DNA of 64,000 nucleotides from Gammaproteobacteria bacterium (GCA_016195665.1 JACPZD010000037.1:1-64000); one strand, 5' to 3'. Shown: positions 24,540 through 36,893, counted from the first letter of the stretch. Numbers and translations: made by a program. The notes: generated from the sequence alone by a model not told the origin.

Positions 24540-25031
24540 ATGAAAAAATTCAGGTTACAAATTATCACGCTGGCGCTGCTCTGGATTGGGCTAATCGGAA
24601 CCGCGCTCCCGGCGAGCTTTCACGATGGTGTAGCGGCGTATGAACGGGGTGATCTTGCCAAGGCTTTACAAGCCTGGCGGTCGGCTGCCGACCAAGGGGA
24701 TGCCTTGGCGCAATATAATCTCGGTGGGCTCTATGCCAATGGCAGAGGGGTCCCCAAGGATTTGACCGAGGCCGCCAAGTGGTATCGCAAAGCGGCTGAG
24801 CAGGGGAACCCGCTCGCTCAATATTATTTGGCCACGCTTTACGAAAAGGGTGAGGGCGTGAATCTGGATCGAGCCGAGGCGGCGAAGTGGTACCGCAAGG
24901 CCGCGGCCCACGACGTACCGCAGGCTCAAGAGGCCCTGGATCGTTTGGCGAGAGGTAAACACCCGCCGCTATATCTTCAACCACGCCCGCCACTCTCCGA
25001 ACAGTTGCTCGTCAAGGGCAGCAACCACTGA
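24540..25031 (+). CDS. Sel1-repeat (TPR-like) secreted protein
   Basis: A 163-residue protein with a signal peptide (about 1-25) and three Sel1-like repeats: DGVAAYERGDLAKALQAWR, AQYNLGGLYANGRGVPKD and AQYYLATLYEKGEGVNLD, each ending in the WYRKAA-type helix. Such alpha-solenoid repeats mediate protein contacts; no enzymatic motif is seen. The ATG at 24540 is used; an in-frame TTG at 24525 would add five residues. The Pro-rich C-terminal tail (about the last 20 residues) is encoded by sequence that is also the 3' end of the convergent phosphatase gene, a 63-bp overlap. Confidence 0.8.
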   Translation: MKKFRLQIITLALLWIGLIGTALPASFHDGVAAYERGDLAKALQAWRSAADQGDALAQYNLGGLYANGRGVPKDLTEAAKWYRKAAEQGNPLAQYYLATLYEKGEGVNLDRAEAAKWYRKAAAHDVPQAQEALDRLARGKHPPLYLQPRPPLSEQLLVKGSNH

Positions 25032-25757
25032 ACGGGGCTGTCCCGAGGCACAGGCAACCGCTTCACCTTGCAACGTCCGCGCATGACCTCCAGCCTCGGC
25101 GAGTATCAGACTTCCCGCCGCATAGTCCCACTGCTTCTGGCCACCGTGCAGATAGACATCAAACCGGCCCGCCGCCAGCCAGCACCATTCCAGGACAACG
25201 CAGCCAAAATTACGTTGCGAAAGATACGGCGGTTGCTGCGCCAATCTGGCGGAGAGCGGGGCGGTTAGGCGCTTGAAATCCACCACCGCTACGCTGCGGT
25301 TGAGCGGGGTATGTCGGGACTTGATCGTGAGGGGTGCTTCATTGAGCCACGCTCCCTGCCCCCTTCTCGCCGTGAAACATTCATCGCGTAGCGGATCGTA
25401 GACCACTCCCAGCACCGGTACGCCGTCTTCCAGCAGCGCCAGGGAGACGGCAAAGAAGGGAATCCCCGAGGCAAAATTGGTGGTGCCGTCCAGAGGGTCG
25501 AGACACCACAAGCCCGCCGCATTCTGACCGCGCAAGCGTTCCTGCTCTTCTATCGGCATTTCCTCTCCGAGCAGGGGATATTGCGGCCAGCGCTCGGCCA
25601 AGCCGCGCTGTAGGCATTGCTGTAAACCGATGTCGGCTTCTGTCACGACACTGCCGTCGTGCTTGATGTCGCGCGCGATGTTGCGAAAGCGCGGCAACAG
25701 CTCTTGCCTCGCACCTTCGATGACAATCCCACAGACTTCCTTCAAATCGGGCAGCAT
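24969..25757 (-). CDS. Inositol monophosphatase family protein
   Basis: A 262-residue Mg-dependent sugar-phosphate phosphatase of the IMPase/CysQ superfamily. Metal-binding motifs are intact: GEEMP (Glu of motif A), DPLDGTTNF (motif B) and WDYAAG (C-terminal Asp). Substrates of the family include inositol monophosphate, fructose-1,6-bisphosphate and 3'-phosphoadenosine 5'-phosphate; which one applies cannot be read from these motifs. It is 2 bp downstream of the DUF3301 gene, so the two are cotranscribed, and it overlaps the convergent Sel1 gene. Confidence 0.88.
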   Translation of the reverse strand: MLPDLKEVCGIVIEGARQELLPRFRNIARDIKHDGSVVTEADIGLQQCLQRGLAERWPQYPLLGEEMPIEEQERLRGQNAAGLWCLDPLDGTTNFASGIPFFAVSLALLEDGVPVLGVVYDPLRDECFTARRGQGAWLNEAPLTIKSRHTPLNRSVAVVDFKRLTAPLSARLAQQPPYLSQRNFGCVVLEWCWLAAGRFDVYLHGGQKQWDYAAGSLILAEAGGHARTLQGEAVACASGQPRSVVAALDEQLFGEWRAWLKI

Positions 25758-25759
25758 GG

Positions 25760-26095
25760 TCAGTGCAGATGCCCGCTCGCGCCCAACTCGCGTCCCGGCC
25801 AGTTCAGGTGCAGGATTTGCAGATGATCGCCCAGCATCACAATATAACCCGTGTGGCGCTGCACGCCGTTATCGCTGAACTCGAACTGATAGGTTCTGTT
25901 GACCCTGAGTTGGCCGCGGCCATCCCGGCGCAGACCAATGTGCGACGCACTCACGGTGTCGTCGAGGAACTGCAGCCCTTCACGCTGACAAGCCTGCCGA
26001 CTGAGTTTAATCGCGTTTTCACGCACCCGCAAACTGGCTATAAAAAACCATCCGCCGAGAACCAGCAGCACCAAGAATCCTATCAGTTCCAACAT
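25760..26095 (-). CDS. DUF3301 family membrane-anchored protein
   Basis: A 111-residue protein with one N-terminal transmembrane segment ([18 protein letters not shown]), then a conserved soluble part: [20 protein letters not shown] and [20 protein letters not shown]. This is the DUF3301 pattern found across Gammaproteobacteria. Function is unknown. It is divergent from pyrC, with only 48 bp between the starts, and leads into the phosphatase gene. Confidence 0.8.
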   Translation of the reverse strand: MLELIGFLVLLVLGGWFFIASLRVRENAIKLSRQACQREGLQFLDDTVSASHIGLRRDGRGQLRVNRTYQFEFSDNGVQRHTGYIVMLGDHLQILHLNWPGRELGASGHLH

Positions 26096-26143
26096 CGCGC
26101 CCTAATAATGCACTACAATATAACCAAAATATCCGGACTCACA

Positions 26144-27181
26144 ATGAAGCAGCTCACCCTGATTCGGCCCGACGACTGGCATCTGCACCTGCGCGACGGC
26201 GCGATCATGCAGGTCGTCTTGCCGCATACCGCGCGCCAGTTCGCACGCGCCATCGTGATGCCCAATCTCAAACCCCCAGTGACCACCACCGCACAGGCTT
26301 TCGCCTATCGTGAGCGCATCCTGGCGGCCTTGCCCAAGGGCAGCCGCTTTGAGCCGCTCATGACGCTCTATCTTACAGACAATACCCCACCCGGAGAAAT
26401 CGCCACCGCCAAGGCGAGTGGCCGGGTGTTTGCGGTGAAATATTATCCCGCGGGAGCGACTACGAACTCGGATTCCGGCGTCACCGATCTGCGCAAGGCC
26501 CATGCGACCCTGGTAGCGATGGAACAGCATGACCTGCCACTGCTGGTGCACGGCGAGGTAACAGACCCAAGCGTAGACATTTTCGATCGTGAGCGGGTTT
26601 TTATCGAACACGAACTTATCCCCCTGGTCAAAAAATTCCCCAGGCTGCGCGTGGTATTCGAGCACGTAACCACCGCCGAGGCCGTGGATTTTGTTACTTC
26701 CGCGCCCGCTAACATTGCCGCGACCATCACCGCCCACCATCTATTACTCAATCGTAACGCAATGTTCAGCGGCGGCATCCGTCCCCATCACTATTGCCTA
26801 CCGGTGCTCAAACGCGAACGGCATCGGCTCGCACTGATACAGGCTGCCACCGGTGGCAATCCGAAGTTTTTTCTCGGTACCGACAGCGCCCCGCACCCGA
26901 AAAGCGCCAAGGAATTGGCCTGCGGTTGCGCCGGGATATACACCGCCCATGCGGCACTGGAGCTGTATGCCGAGTCGTTCGAACAGGCCGGAGCGCTTGA
27001 TAAATTGGAAGGTTTCGCAAGTTTCTTCGGCGCGGACTTTTACCGCCTGCCGCGCAATGCCGAACACATCACACTTACCAAGGAAACGTGGCGAGTTCCC
27101 TCCGAGTACCCCTTGGGCACGGAGTCGCTGGTCCCGTTACGCGCCAGTGAAGAAGTGAAATGGAAGTTGCTGGGTAATTAG
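26144..27181 (+). CDS. pyrC: Dihydroorotase
   Basis: A 345-residue class II dihydroorotase (E. coli PyrC 348), which closes carbamoyl-aspartate to dihydroorotate in pyrimidine synthesis. Zinc ligands are visible: HLHLRDG near the N-terminus, the carbamylated Lys in [27 protein letters not shown] and the catalytic Asp of GTDSAPH. The start is the ATG before [18 protein letters not shown]; the open frame continues upstream antisense to the DUF3301 gene but has no family support. A bidirectional terminator follows. Confidence 0.95.
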   Translation: MKQLTLIRPDDWHLHLRDGAIMQVVLPHTARQFARAIVMPNLKPPVTTTAQAFAYRERILAALPKGSRFEPLMTLYLTDNTPPGEIATAKASGRVFAVKYYPAGATTNSDSGVTDLRKAHATLVAMEQHDLPLLVHGEVTDPSVDIFDRERVFIEHELIPLVKKFPRLRVVFEHVTTAEAVDFVTSAPANIAATITAHHLLLNRNAMFSGGIRPHHYCLPVLKRERHRLALIQAATGGNPKFFLGTDSAPHPKSAKELACGCAGIYTAHAALELYAESFEQAGALDKLEGFASFFGADFYRLPRNAEHITLTKETWRVPSEYPLGTESLVPLRASEEVKWKLLGN

Positions 27182-27237
27182 AAATGATCTTGAGGAAACC
27201 GGCGCAGATGAACTGCGCGCGGCGTGCTGCTGAAAAG

Positions 27238-27262
27238 ACAGGGGGCGATACGCCCCCCCTGT
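27238..27262. terminator. Bidirectional terminator between pyrC and grxD
   Basis: acaggggg and its complement form a GC-rich stem around cgatac (27238-27262), preceded by gaaaa and followed by ttt, so it can work in both directions. It lies between the convergent ends of pyrC and grxD and touches the grxD stop codon. Confidence 0.75.
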
Positions 27263-27589
27263 TTAATTCTTGGTGGCGGCCTTGGTCTCGGCCAGCATCT
27301 TTTGCAGCTCGCCGCTCTGATAAAGCTCCAAGGTAATATCGCAGCCGCCGATCAATTCACCGTTGATGTAAATCTGCGGGAAGGTCGGCCAGTTTGCGTA
27401 GCGCGGCAGGTTCTGAAAAATCTCCGGGTCTTCCAACACATTCACGTAGGCGAACTCCGCACCCGCCGCCTTGAGAGCCTGGGAGGCGCGCGATGAAAAC
27501 CCGCATTGCGGCATCTGCGGCGTACCCTTCATGAAGATAATCACCGGGTTGCTTTCAACTTGCTGTTTAATTCGCTCTAGAACATCCAT
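27263..27589 (-). CDS. grxD: Monothiol glutaredoxin (Grx4 type)
   Basis: A 108-residue CGFS-type glutaredoxin: active site Cys29-Gly-Phe-Ser in MPQCGFSSRA, with the glutathione-binding WPTFPQIYINGELIGGCD. Family members bind a 2Fe-2S cluster as glutathione-ligated dimers and transfer clusters to client proteins, which fits the presence of a suf operon in this window. The ATG at 27589 is chosen because aaggtg is well placed upstream and it gives the standard N-terminus (MDVLERIKQQV). Confidence 0.95.
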   Translation of the reverse strand: MDVLERIKQQVESNPVIIFMKGTPQMPQCGFSSRASQALKAAGAEFAYVNVLEDPEIFQNLPRYANWPTFPQIYINGELIGGCDITLELYQSGELQKMLAETKAATKN

Positions 27590-27659
27590 ATAGGCACCTT
27601 TAAAGAAGTAACACAACTCCGGCTATTGTAACAAAGTCGCATAAGCCCTACAAACCCCT

Positions 27660-28205
27660 TCATATTTTGAAAAATCGCTCGCGGTAATATTGCATCTCAC
27701 GAATCGAGTCGCGCACGTCATCCAGGGCGAGATGGGTGGGGTTCTTGACAAAACCGTCGGCCAAGGCGGGCGCCCAGCGGCGAGCGAGTTCCTTGACGGT
27801 GCTCACATCCAGATTACGATAATGAAAATATTTTTCCAGTTCCGGCATGCAGCGGGCCAAAAAGCGCCGATCCTGGCAGATGCTGTTGCCGCACATCGGT
27901 GATTTGTTGCGCGGCACGTATTTCTGAATAAACTCCAGGGTGCGCTGCTGGGCCTCTACCTCATCCGCCAAACTGACGCGCACGCGCGCGACCAAACCCG
28001 ATTTGCCATGCTGTTGAGTATTCCAGTTATCCATCTTGTCCAGGATTTCATCCTTCTGATAGATGGCGATAACCGGCCCTTCCTCCAGGATATTGAGCTG
28101 GCTGTCCGTGATAATGGTGGCGATTTCAATGATTTGATCGGCATTGGTATCGAGCCCGGTCATCTCCAGGTCTATCCAGATTAAATTGTTGGGGTCTTGT
28201 GCCAT
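27660..28205 (-). CDS. orn: Oligoribonuclease
   Basis: A 181-residue DEDDh 3'-5' exonuclease (E. coli Orn 181) that finishes RNA decay by cutting di- to pentanucleotides, and also degrades pGpG from c-di-GMP turnover. [14 protein letters not shown] supplies the first Asp12/Glu14 pair; [10 protein letters not shown] and the [11 protein letters not shown] and [10 protein letters not shown] segments carry the remaining catalytic residues. It is divergent from the M48 protease gene. The pGpG role connects functionally to the GGDEF-EAL gene elsewhere in the window. Confidence 0.95.
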   Translation of the reverse strand: MAQDPNNLIWIDLEMTGLDTNADQIIEIATIITDSQLNILEEGPVIAIYQKDEILDKMDNWNTQQHGKSGLVARVRVSLADEVEAQQRTLEFIQKYVPRNKSPMCGNSICQDRRFLARCMPELEKYFHYRNLDVSTVKELARRWAPALADGFVKNPTHLALDDVRDSIREMQYYRERFFKI

Positions 28206-28294
28206 ACTTAGGTCTCGTGCCGTCGTTTGTGGTCTCGTTCGGCATTGTAACAGAGGCCAAGCTTTTATATATTGTGTAAGGAAGGACCAGCACC

Positions 28295-29548
28295 ATGAAT
28301 CTCTTCAGCGTATTATTCTTGATTGTGTTATCGGCCGGGATGGCGGTGCAACTCTGGCTGGCCCGACGGCAGATCGCTTACGTTTCCCGTCATCGCGATC
28401 GGGTGCCCGCGAGCTTCGCCGCCCAGATTCTCCTCACCGACCATCAAAAGGCCGCGGATTACACCCTGGCCAAGACCCGCTTCGGACAGATGGAGATCGT
28501 CGTCGGAGCCCTCTGGCTGCTGGTCTGGACCCTGGGTGGTGGACTTGACCTGTTAGACCAGATGTGGCGCAGCCTGGAGATCAATCCCTTGCTCACCGGC
28601 GTAGGCTTCATGATCAGCACCTTCGCACTGATGGCCTTGTTGGACCTCCCCTTCTCCCTCTATCGCACCTTCGTGATTGAGCAGCGATTTGGTTTTAACC
28701 GCACCACCCCAAAGCTATTCACCGCCGACCTCGTCAAACAGACCCTGCTCATGCTGCTGCTGGGCGTGCCCTTCGCCGCCGTCGTGCTTTGGCTGATGGA
28801 AGCGTCCGGAAACTTGTGGTGGCTGTATGTCTGGCTGGTATGGATGGGCTTTGCGCTGTTCATGATGTGGGCCTATCCGGCCTTCATCGCGCCCCTGTTC
28901 AACAACTTCAAAGAGCTTCAAGACGGCGGCCTGGTGGAACGCATCCAGTCATTGCTTAAACGCTGCGGCTTTACCAGTAAGGGCGTGTTTGTCATGGACG
29001 GCTCGCGCCGTTCCGGCCACGGCAACGCCTATTTCACCGGTCTTGGCACGCATAAACGCATCGTCTTTTTCGACACGCTGATGGACACCCTTGAGCCCAC
29101 TGAGATCGAGGCGGTGCTGGCCCACGAGCTTGGCCACTTCAAGCGTAAACACGTGCAAAAGCGCATGGCCATCATGTTTGCGATGAGTCTCGCCGGACTC
29201 GCCCTGCTCGGCTGGCTCATCGAGCAGCCTTGGTTTTATGAAGGGCTCGGCATCACGCAACCCTCACGGCATACGGCGTTGATACTTTTCCTCCTCGCCA
29301 TGCCCGTGTTTACCTTCTTTTTGTATCCGATCCTGGCCTATTTTTCGCGCAAAGATGAATTCGAGGCCGACGACTTCGCCGCCCAGCAGGCCGATCCGCG
29401 CGCGCTGATCGAGGCCCTGGTGAAACTGTACAAGGAAAACGCCAACACGCTGACGCCCGATCCGCTCTACTCGGCCTTTCACGATTCGCATCCGCCCGCC
29501 ACGGCGCGGGTGGCTCACTTATTAACCAAGGTTCCGCATCCCGCCTGA
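28295..29548 (+). CDS. M48 family (Ste24/CAAX-type) membrane metallopeptidase
   Basis: A 417-residue integral membrane zinc protease. The zinc motif HELGH is at residues 277-281 ([11 protein letters not shown]) and the third ligand is in FEADDFAA. Several transmembrane segments surround it (for example [18 protein letters not shown] and [18 protein letters not shown]). The overall architecture is that of Ste24-type CAAX proteases; bacteria lack CAAX processing, and the bacterial members probably handle misfolded membrane proteins. aaggaagg lies before the ATG. It is followed 10 bp later by a cytochrome gene. Confidence 0.9.
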   Translation: MNLFSVLFLIVLSAGMAVQLWLARRQIAYVSRHRDRVPASFAAQILLTDHQKAADYTLAKTRFGQMEIVVGALWLLVWTLGGGLDLLDQMWRSLEINPLLTGVGFMISTFALMALLDLPFSLYRTFVIEQRFGFNRTTPKLFTADLVKQTLLMLLLGVPFAAVVLWLMEASGNLWWLYVWLVWMGFALFMMWAYPAFIAPLFNNFKELQDGGLVERIQSLLKRCGFTSKGVFVMDGSRRSGHGNAYFTGLGTHKRIVFFDTLMDTLEPTEIEAVLAHELGHFKRKHVQKRMAIMFAMSLAGLALLGWLIEQPWFYEGLGITQPSRHTALILFLLAMPVFTFFLYPILAYFSRKDEFEADDFAAQQADPRALIEALVKLYKENANTLTPDPLYSAFHDSHPPATARVAHLLTKVPHPA

Positions 29549-29558
29549 GGAGGTTGTT

Positions 29559-29864
29559 ATGAAAAGATATGGATTTAAGGCACTTTCTATCGCGGTTTTA
29601 TTAGCACTCGCCCCGCTCGCCTATGCCGCCGACGCCAAAAACGGCCAGGCACTCTACGAGGCCAACTGCACCTCCTGCCACGTCAAACTCATGGGCGGCG
29701 ACAAATACGCCATCCACACCCGCCCAAACAGCATCATCCATTCGCTGGACAGCCTTAAAAAGCGCGTCAAATTTTGCGAGAGCAGCAATGGGATGAACTG
29801 GAATGATACACAGATAGACAATGTGGTCACCTATCTCAATGAAGCGTTCTACAAATTCAAGTGA
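29559..29864 (+). CDS. Small periplasmic cytochrome c
   Basis: A 101-residue exported monohaem cytochrome: signal peptide (1-23, cleavage after AYA) and a haem-binding CTSCH at Cys37/Cys40/His41. A Met ligand is possible in SSNGMNW. Such small class I cytochromes carry electrons in the periplasm, but the partner is not identifiable. A strong aggagg at 29548-29553 precedes the ATG. It is in a tight row with the M48 protease and phhB. Confidence 0.88.
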   Translation: MKRYGFKALSIAVLLALAPLAYAADAKNGQALYEANCTSCHVKLMGGDKYAIHTRPNSIIHSLDSLKKRVKFCESSNGMNWNDTQIDNVVTYLNEAFYKFK

Positions 29865-29873
29865 GGCAATGCC

Positions 29874-30212
29874 ATGAGCGATTTAACGACTAAACACTGT
29901 AAGGTCTGTGAAGGCGGCACACCGCCGCTGACTCCGGCTCAGGCGCGCGACTTGCTAAGCCGGGTCACCGGCTGGTCGCTGAATGAAACCGGCGCCGAGA
30001 TCAGCCGCACCTATCAATTCAAAAACTATTATCAGACCGTGGCCTTCGTCAATGCGCTGGCGTGGGTCGCGCACCAGGAAGACCATCACCCCGATCTGGA
30101 GGTGAGCTACAACAAGTGCAAGGTGCGCTACAGTACTCATGCCGTAAAAGGGTTGACGGAAAATGACTTCATTTGCGCTGCGAAGATTGATGCGCTACTG
30201 GCGAGAGCATAA
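29874..30212 (+). CDS. phhB: Pterin-4-alpha-carbinolamine dehydratase
   Basis: A 112-residue PCD/DCoH protein with the active-site motif EDHHPDLEVSYNKCKVRYSTH. It dehydrates 4a-carbinolamine to quinonoid dihydropterin, usually for phenylalanine hydroxylase recycling or for rescue of pterin cofactors. No aromatic amino acid hydroxylase is found nearby, so a general pterin role is more likely here. Start ATG 10 bp after the cytochrome stop. Confidence 0.93.
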   Translation: MSDLTTKHCKVCEGGTPPLTPAQARDLLSRVTGWSLNETGAEISRTYQFKNYYQTVAFVNALAWVAHQEDHHPDLEVSYNKCKVRYSTHAVKGLTENDFICAAKIDALLARA

Positions 30213-30253
30213 ATCTATTTAATTTTAGAATTTATTTGGAGGATTTAGCACCT

Positions 30254-30445
30254 ATGGATAAGCATCTTACGATGGTGTACTGGAAAGGCGATCAATTCTG
30301 GCTGGGCAAGCTCGCCGAACACCCTGAAATCATGACCCAGGGGGAAACGATTGAGGAGTTGGAAGAAAACTTGAAGGATGCTTATTTATCTTTGGTCATG
30401 GAAGATGTGCCGGAGCATTATCAGACCAAAGATATCGCCCTGTGA
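30254..30445 (+). CDS. hicB: HicB-type antitoxin
   Basis: A 63-residue HicB family protein: TMVYWKGDQFWLGKLAEHPE and TQGETIEELEENLKDAYLSL form the partial RNase H-like fold. There is no obvious C-terminal DNA-binding domain, so this is a short HicB. The ATG at 30254 is chosen because ggagga is well spaced before it. Unusually antitoxin-first, it overlaps hicA by GTGA. Confidence 0.85.
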   Translation: MDKHLTMVYWKGDQFWLGKLAEHPEIMTQGETIEELEENLKDAYLSLVMEDVPEHYQTKDIAL

Positions 30446-30624
30446 AACGCAGCGAGCTGATTCGTCAGCTTTCACAAGCAGGGTGCGTGTTACTGCGCCA
30501 TGGCGGGCGCCATGATATTTATTTCAATCCTGCCACAGGTCAGAAGCAACCAATACCACGTCATAATGAAATTGATGCGGTTTTAGCAAAGCATATCAAA
30601 AAATATTTGGGTTTGAAGCTCTAA
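30442..30624 (+). CDS. hicA: HicA-type mRNA interferase toxin
   Basis: A 60-residue protein with the dsRBD-like HicA fold: SELIRQLSQAGCVLLRHGGRH followed by DIYFNP, with His24 in the usual catalytic position, and the ending HIKKYLGL. HicA toxins cut mRNA without a ribosome. It starts with GTG overlapping the hicB stop. A hairpin follows its stop codon directly. Confidence 0.85.
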   Translation: MKRSELIRQLSQAGCVLLRHGGRHDIYFNPATGQKQPIPRHNEIDAVLAKHIKKYLGLKL

Positions 30625-30657
30625 CAGGCTGTTGAAAAAGAGATTTTCAACAGCCTG
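30625..30657. terminator. Perfect 14-bp hairpin after hicA
   Basis: caggctgttgaaaa at 30625-30638 pairs fully with ttttcaacagcctg at 30644-30657 around a 5-base loop. It lies between the convergent hicA and icd genes and can serve both as a terminator, although the U-runs are inside the stem. The same caggctgttgaaaa palindrome occurs as a dispersed repeat in many proteobacteria. Confidence 0.65.
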
Positions 30658-30680
30658 CTAACCTGTTGTTCCAAGCAATT

Positions 30681-31937
<1,257 letters not shown>

Positions 31938-32007
31938 TGTGGTTCCATAGGCCCAATAAAGAGGGGGGATTGTACCATTCACCCATGCCGCATTGGCTGA
32001 CCCAAAA

Positions 32008-32040
32008 ATACTTGACTGAAACGCTCAGTTTAACTACAGT
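32008..32040 (+). promoter_or_regulatory. suf operon promoter with IscR-like sequence
   Basis: TTGACT (32012-32017) and TACAGT (32035-32040) are separated by 17 bp. The surrounding atacttgactgaaacgctca, continuing gtttaac, resembles an IscR type 1 site, in which two halves like ATAnTTGACT and ACTCGGGTAT flank a short spacer. The window holds no iscR or other Rrf2 regulator gene. This is pattern matching by eye. Confidence 0.45.
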
Positions 32041-32096
32041 AATAACCTAGTAATTTACTCAGGAATAGCCCTACAAACCGCAAGGTAATTAGTAAG

Positions 32097-33529
32097 ATGA
32101 GCGACACACTGCAAACCCTGGTCAGTCAACCCTACCGATACGGTTTCAAAACCGACATCGAGGCCGAGACTTTGCCCAAGGGCCTGAACGAAGATGTTAT
32201 CCGGCTGATTTCAAAGAAGAAAAATGAGCCGGAGTGGATGCTAGAGTTTCGCCTTAATGCCTACCGCCATTGGCTCACCATGTCGGAGCCGGCCTGGGCC
32301 AATGTCCACTATCCCAAGATAGACTTCCAGGACATCAGCTACTACTCCGCGCCCAAGCCCAAGAAGAAGCTCGCGAGCCTCGACGAGGTGGACCCGGAGC
32401 TGTTGCGCACCTTTGAAAAGCTGGGCGTGCCGCTCCACGAGCAAAAAGCCCTGGCCGGTGTCGCCGTGGACGTCGTATTCGACAGTGTGTCGGTGGTGAC
32501 CACCTATAAAGCCAAGCTCGCCGAGGCGGGGGTCATCTTCTGCTCCTTCTCCGAAGCCGTGCAGAATCACCCGGAACTGGTCAAGAAATACCTGGGCAGC
32601 GTCGTGCCGAGCGGCGACAATTACTATGCGGCGCTCAATTCGGCCGTGTTCACCGACGGCTCGTTCTGTTACATCCCCAAGAACACCCGATGCCCGATGG
32701 AGTTGAGCACTTACTTCCGCATCAACACGGAGCAGTCTGGCCAGTTTGAGCGCACCCTCATCATCGCCGAGGAAGGCAGCTACGTGAGTTACCTGGAAGG
32801 CTGCACGGCGCCCCAGTTCGACACCAATCAGTTGCATGCCGCAGTCGTTGAATTGATCGCATTCGACAACGCCGAGATCAAATACTCCACCGTGCAGAAC
32901 TGGTACGCCGGCGACGAGAACGGCGTGGGAGGCATCTATAACTTCGTCACCAAGCGCGGTATGTGCAAGGGGGTAAACTCCAAGATCTCCTGGACCCAGG
33001 TCGAGACCGGCTCGGCCATCACCTGGAAGTATCCGAGCTGCATCCTGCAGGGCGACAACTCGATCGGCGAGTTTTATTCCGTCGCGCTCACCAATCACAA
33101 GCAACAGGCCGACACCGGCACCAAGATGGTTCATATCGGCAAGAACACGCGCAGCCGGATTGTGAGCAAGGGCATCTCGGCGGGCGAATCGTCCAACAGC
33201 TACCGCGGCCTGGTCAGGATCACGCCGAAGGCCGCCGGCGCGCGCAATTACTCGCAATGCGATTCGCTGCTGATCGGTTCGCGCTGCGGCGCCAACACCT
33301 TCCCCTACATTCAGGTGCAGAATTCCACGGCCCAGGTCGAACACGAGGCGAGCACCTCCAAGATCGGCGAGGATCAGTTGTTTTACTTCGCACAACGCGG
33401 CGTCGGCAGCGAAGAGGCGGTCTCGATGATCATCAATGGCTTCTGCCGTGATGTCTTCAACCAGTTGCCGATGGAGTTCGCCGTCGAGGCCACCAAATTG
33501 CTTGGACTGAAACTGGAAGGAAGTGTGGG

Positions 33530-33533
<4 letters not shown>
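32097..33533 (+). CDS. sufB: Fe-S cluster assembly protein SufB
   Basis: A 478-residue scaffold subunit of the SufBCD complex, which assembles new Fe-S clusters in the cytoplasm from sulfide delivered by SufS/SufU. Conserved blocks such as [34 protein letters not shown] and the Cys397 region ([13 protein letters not shown], equivalent to the E. coli cluster/sulfur Cys405) are present. It heads an overlapping operon of five or six genes and is preceded by a promoter with an IscR-like site. Its stop overlaps the sufC start by ATGA. Confidence 0.97.
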
Positions 33534-34317
<784 letters not shown>

Positions 34318-34321
<4 letters not shown>

Positions 34322-35643
34322 ATGCAAACACGGTGCTGGCCCGGGGGTCTGATCTCGGCAGCCTGCTGAGAGCCACGCCCGATAGTACTCCACAAGGACC
34401 GGGCTGGCTGAACCGGCTGCGGAGCGAGGCGGCCGCGCGCGCGGCCCAACTCGGACTTCCGACCAAGCGCGACGAAGAGTGGCGTTACACCGACCTTGCA
34501 CCGATGCTGAACCATTCATTCGAATCGGCCACATCGTCGCCCCTCTTGGCACTGGCCGATATCGAACATTTTATCATTCCCGAAGCGGCCACAAGCCGTC
34601 TGGTGTTCGTGGATGGCGTGTTCGCACCTGCATTCTCTTCGTTGGACTATCTGCCCGCGGGTTTGCGTGTGACTCGTCTTGCTGAGGCATGGTCCAGCCA
34701 CGAGATGATCGTCCATGCCCACCTCGCGCGTCATGTAAATTTTCAGCACGACGTATTTGCCGCGCTCAACACCCGCTCTTTCAGCGACGGCGCCTTGATT
34801 CTCATCGGCAAAGACCAGCGCTGCCCCGTGCCGGTTCACTTGCTGTTTGTGACCACTGCCCATGATTCTCCTGTGGTCATCTCTCCGCGTTGTTTGGTAA
34901 TTGCAGAACCGGGCAGCGAATGTACCCTGATTGAGGACTCTGTGAGCCTCGGCGATAGTGTCTACTTCAACAATATGGTCACCGAAATCGTCGTCGCGGA
35001 GAATGCCCAAGTCACCCATATCAAACTGCAACGCGAAGCGAGCAGTGCGTTTCACATCGCCCATAGCGGTGTGACCCTGGCGCGTGACGGGCGTTACCAT
35101 TCCAACACGGTGATGCTGGGCGCGCGTCTGTCGCGTTTCAATCTTAGCGTCACCCAGACCGGCGAAGGCGCGGAGTGCACGCTGGAGGGTCTGACCCTGA
35201 TCACCGGTCAGCAGCTTGCCGACACCCATAGCACCCTCGTACATACCCAGCCTCACGGGACGAGCCGGCAACTGCACAAGTGCATCGTGGACGGCGCGGC
35301 CCATGCAGTGTTTAACGGCAAGATCGTTGTACAGCAGAACGCGCAGTTGACCGACGCCGCGCAGTCGAGCCGCAACCTGCTGTTGTCCGCCAGGGCCAGG
35401 GTGGATACCAAGCCGCAACTCGAAATCTTCGCCGATGACGTCAAGTGCGCGCATGGGGCGACCGTGGGGCAACTCGATACCGAAGAAGTGTTTTACTTGA
35501 AGAGCCGGGGTCTGGATGAACTCGCTGCGCGCAATCTCTTGACCTATGCCTTCGCCGCAGAGGTCATCGCCAAGATCGCCGTGCCTTCCGTAGTGGAACG
35601 GTTACAGCGTAGCGTACTCGAACAGACTCAGGATACGTCATGA
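34318..35643 (+). CDS. sufD: Fe-S assembly protein SufD
   Basis: A 441-residue paralogue of SufB that completes the SufBCD scaffold and is thought to be needed for iron acquisition. The N-terminus ([14 protein letters not shown]) and the beta-helix core ending in [19 protein letters not shown] are typical. It is less conserved than SufB, as usual. ATGA overlaps with sufC and sufS place it firmly inside the operon. Confidence 0.95.
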
Positions 35644-36893
35644 GCACTCAACCTCTTCACGTCGCACAACGCACCGATCTGGATGTGGACCGGATCCGTG
35701 AGGACTTTCCCATCCTGCAGCGCCGCTTCCACGACAAGCCGCTGGTCTATTTGGATAATGCGGCGAGCAGTCAGATGCCGAAGCCTGTGATTGATCGGCT
35801 GGTGCGCTATCAGACCCAGGAGCACGCCAATGTGCATCGCGCCGTGCACCACTTGAGCGAGATCGCGACGGCGGGCTATGAGGGCGCGCGCCGCAAGGTC
35901 AGGCAATTTCTCAATGCGGGAGACGAGCGCGAAATTATCTTTACTCGCGGCACCACCGAATCCATCAATCTCGTCATGCACGGCTATGGACGCCCCTTCA
36001 TCGGCGCCGGTGACGAGATCATCCTATCCGCTATGGAGCATCACTCCAACATCGTGCCGTGGCAGATGCTATGTCAGGAAAAAGGCGCGAAGCTGCGCGT
36101 CATTCCCATGAATGACAACGGTGAGCTGTTGCTCGATGACTACAAAAAATTGTTCAACGAGCGCACCAAGTTCGTTGCCCTCGCCCACGTCTCGAACGCC
36201 CTGGGGACCATCAATCCGGTGCGCGAGATGATTTCAATCGCGCACCATCACGGCGTGCCCGTGCTGCTGGACGGGGCTCAGGCCGCGCCGCATTTGACCG
36301 TTGACGTCCAGGCGCTCGACTGCGATTTTTACGCCTTTTCAGGGCACAAGATGTACGGCCCGACGGGCATCGGTATCCTCTATGGCAAGGCGGCCTTGCT
36401 GGAAAAGATGCAGCCTTATCAAGGCGGCGGTGACATGATTCTGAGCGTCACCTTCGAGCGCACGACGTACAACACCATCCCCTATAAATTCGAGGCCGGT
36501 ACACCGCCTATTGCGGCGGCCATCGGCCTGGGTGCGGCCATTGATTATGTCGCTGCGATCGGCCTCGACCGCATCGCTGCGTATGAGGAGGAATTATTAA
36601 ACTATGCGACAGCGCAACTCAGCGCCCTATCAGGCGTGCGCCTCATCGGCACTGCGCACCACAAGGCGGCCGTGCTGTCGTTTGAAATTGACGGTATCCA
36701 CCCCCATGATATCGGGACGATACTCAACGAAGACGGCATCGCCATCCGCGCCGGTCATCACTGTGCGCAACCCGTCATGCAGCGCTTCGGTGTACCGGCC
36801 ACGGCGCGCGCCTCGTTTGCGTTTTACAACTCCTTCGAGGAGGTGGATGCGCTGGTCGCTGGCATCAAGAACGTGCAACGGATGTTTAGCTGA
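35640..36893 (+). CDS. sufS: Cysteine desulfurase SufS
   Basis: A 417-residue group II PLP-dependent cysteine desulfurase that releases sulfur from cysteine as a persulfide. The PLP Lys lies in FSGHKMYGPTGIG (about residue 237) and the active-site Cys in RAGHHCAQP (about residue 375). LVYLDNAASSQMP and TESINLVMHG belong to the fold-type I aminotransferase core. Its stop overlaps the sufU ATG by one base. The pairing with SufU rather than SufE defines the sulfur-transfer route. Confidence 0.96.
   Translation: MSTQPLHVAQRTDLDVDRIREDFPILQRRFHDKPLVYLDNAASSQMPKPVIDRLVRYQTQEHANVHRAVHHLSEIATAGYEGARRKVRQFLNAGDEREIIFTRGTTESINLVMHGYGRPFIGAGDEIILSAMEHHSNIVPWQMLCQEKGAKLRVIPMNDNGELLLDDYKKLFNERTKFVALAHVSNALGTINPVREMISIAHHHGVPVLLDGAQAAPHLTVDVQALDCDFYAFSGHKMYGPTGIGILYGKAALLEKMQPYQGGGDMILSVTFERTTYNTIPYKFEAGTPPIAAAIGLGAAIDYVAAIGLDRIAAYEEELLNYATAQLSALSGVRLIGTAHHKAAVLSFEIDGIHPHDIGTILNEDGIAIRAGHHCAQPVMQRFGVPATARASFAFYNSFEEVDALVAGIKNVQRMFS

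Noticed and set aside
25763-26143. A longer pyrC start antisense to the DUF3301 gene
   Set aside because: The dihydroorotase family begins at [18 protein letters not shown]; the upstream part has no family similarity and covers a real gene on the other strand.
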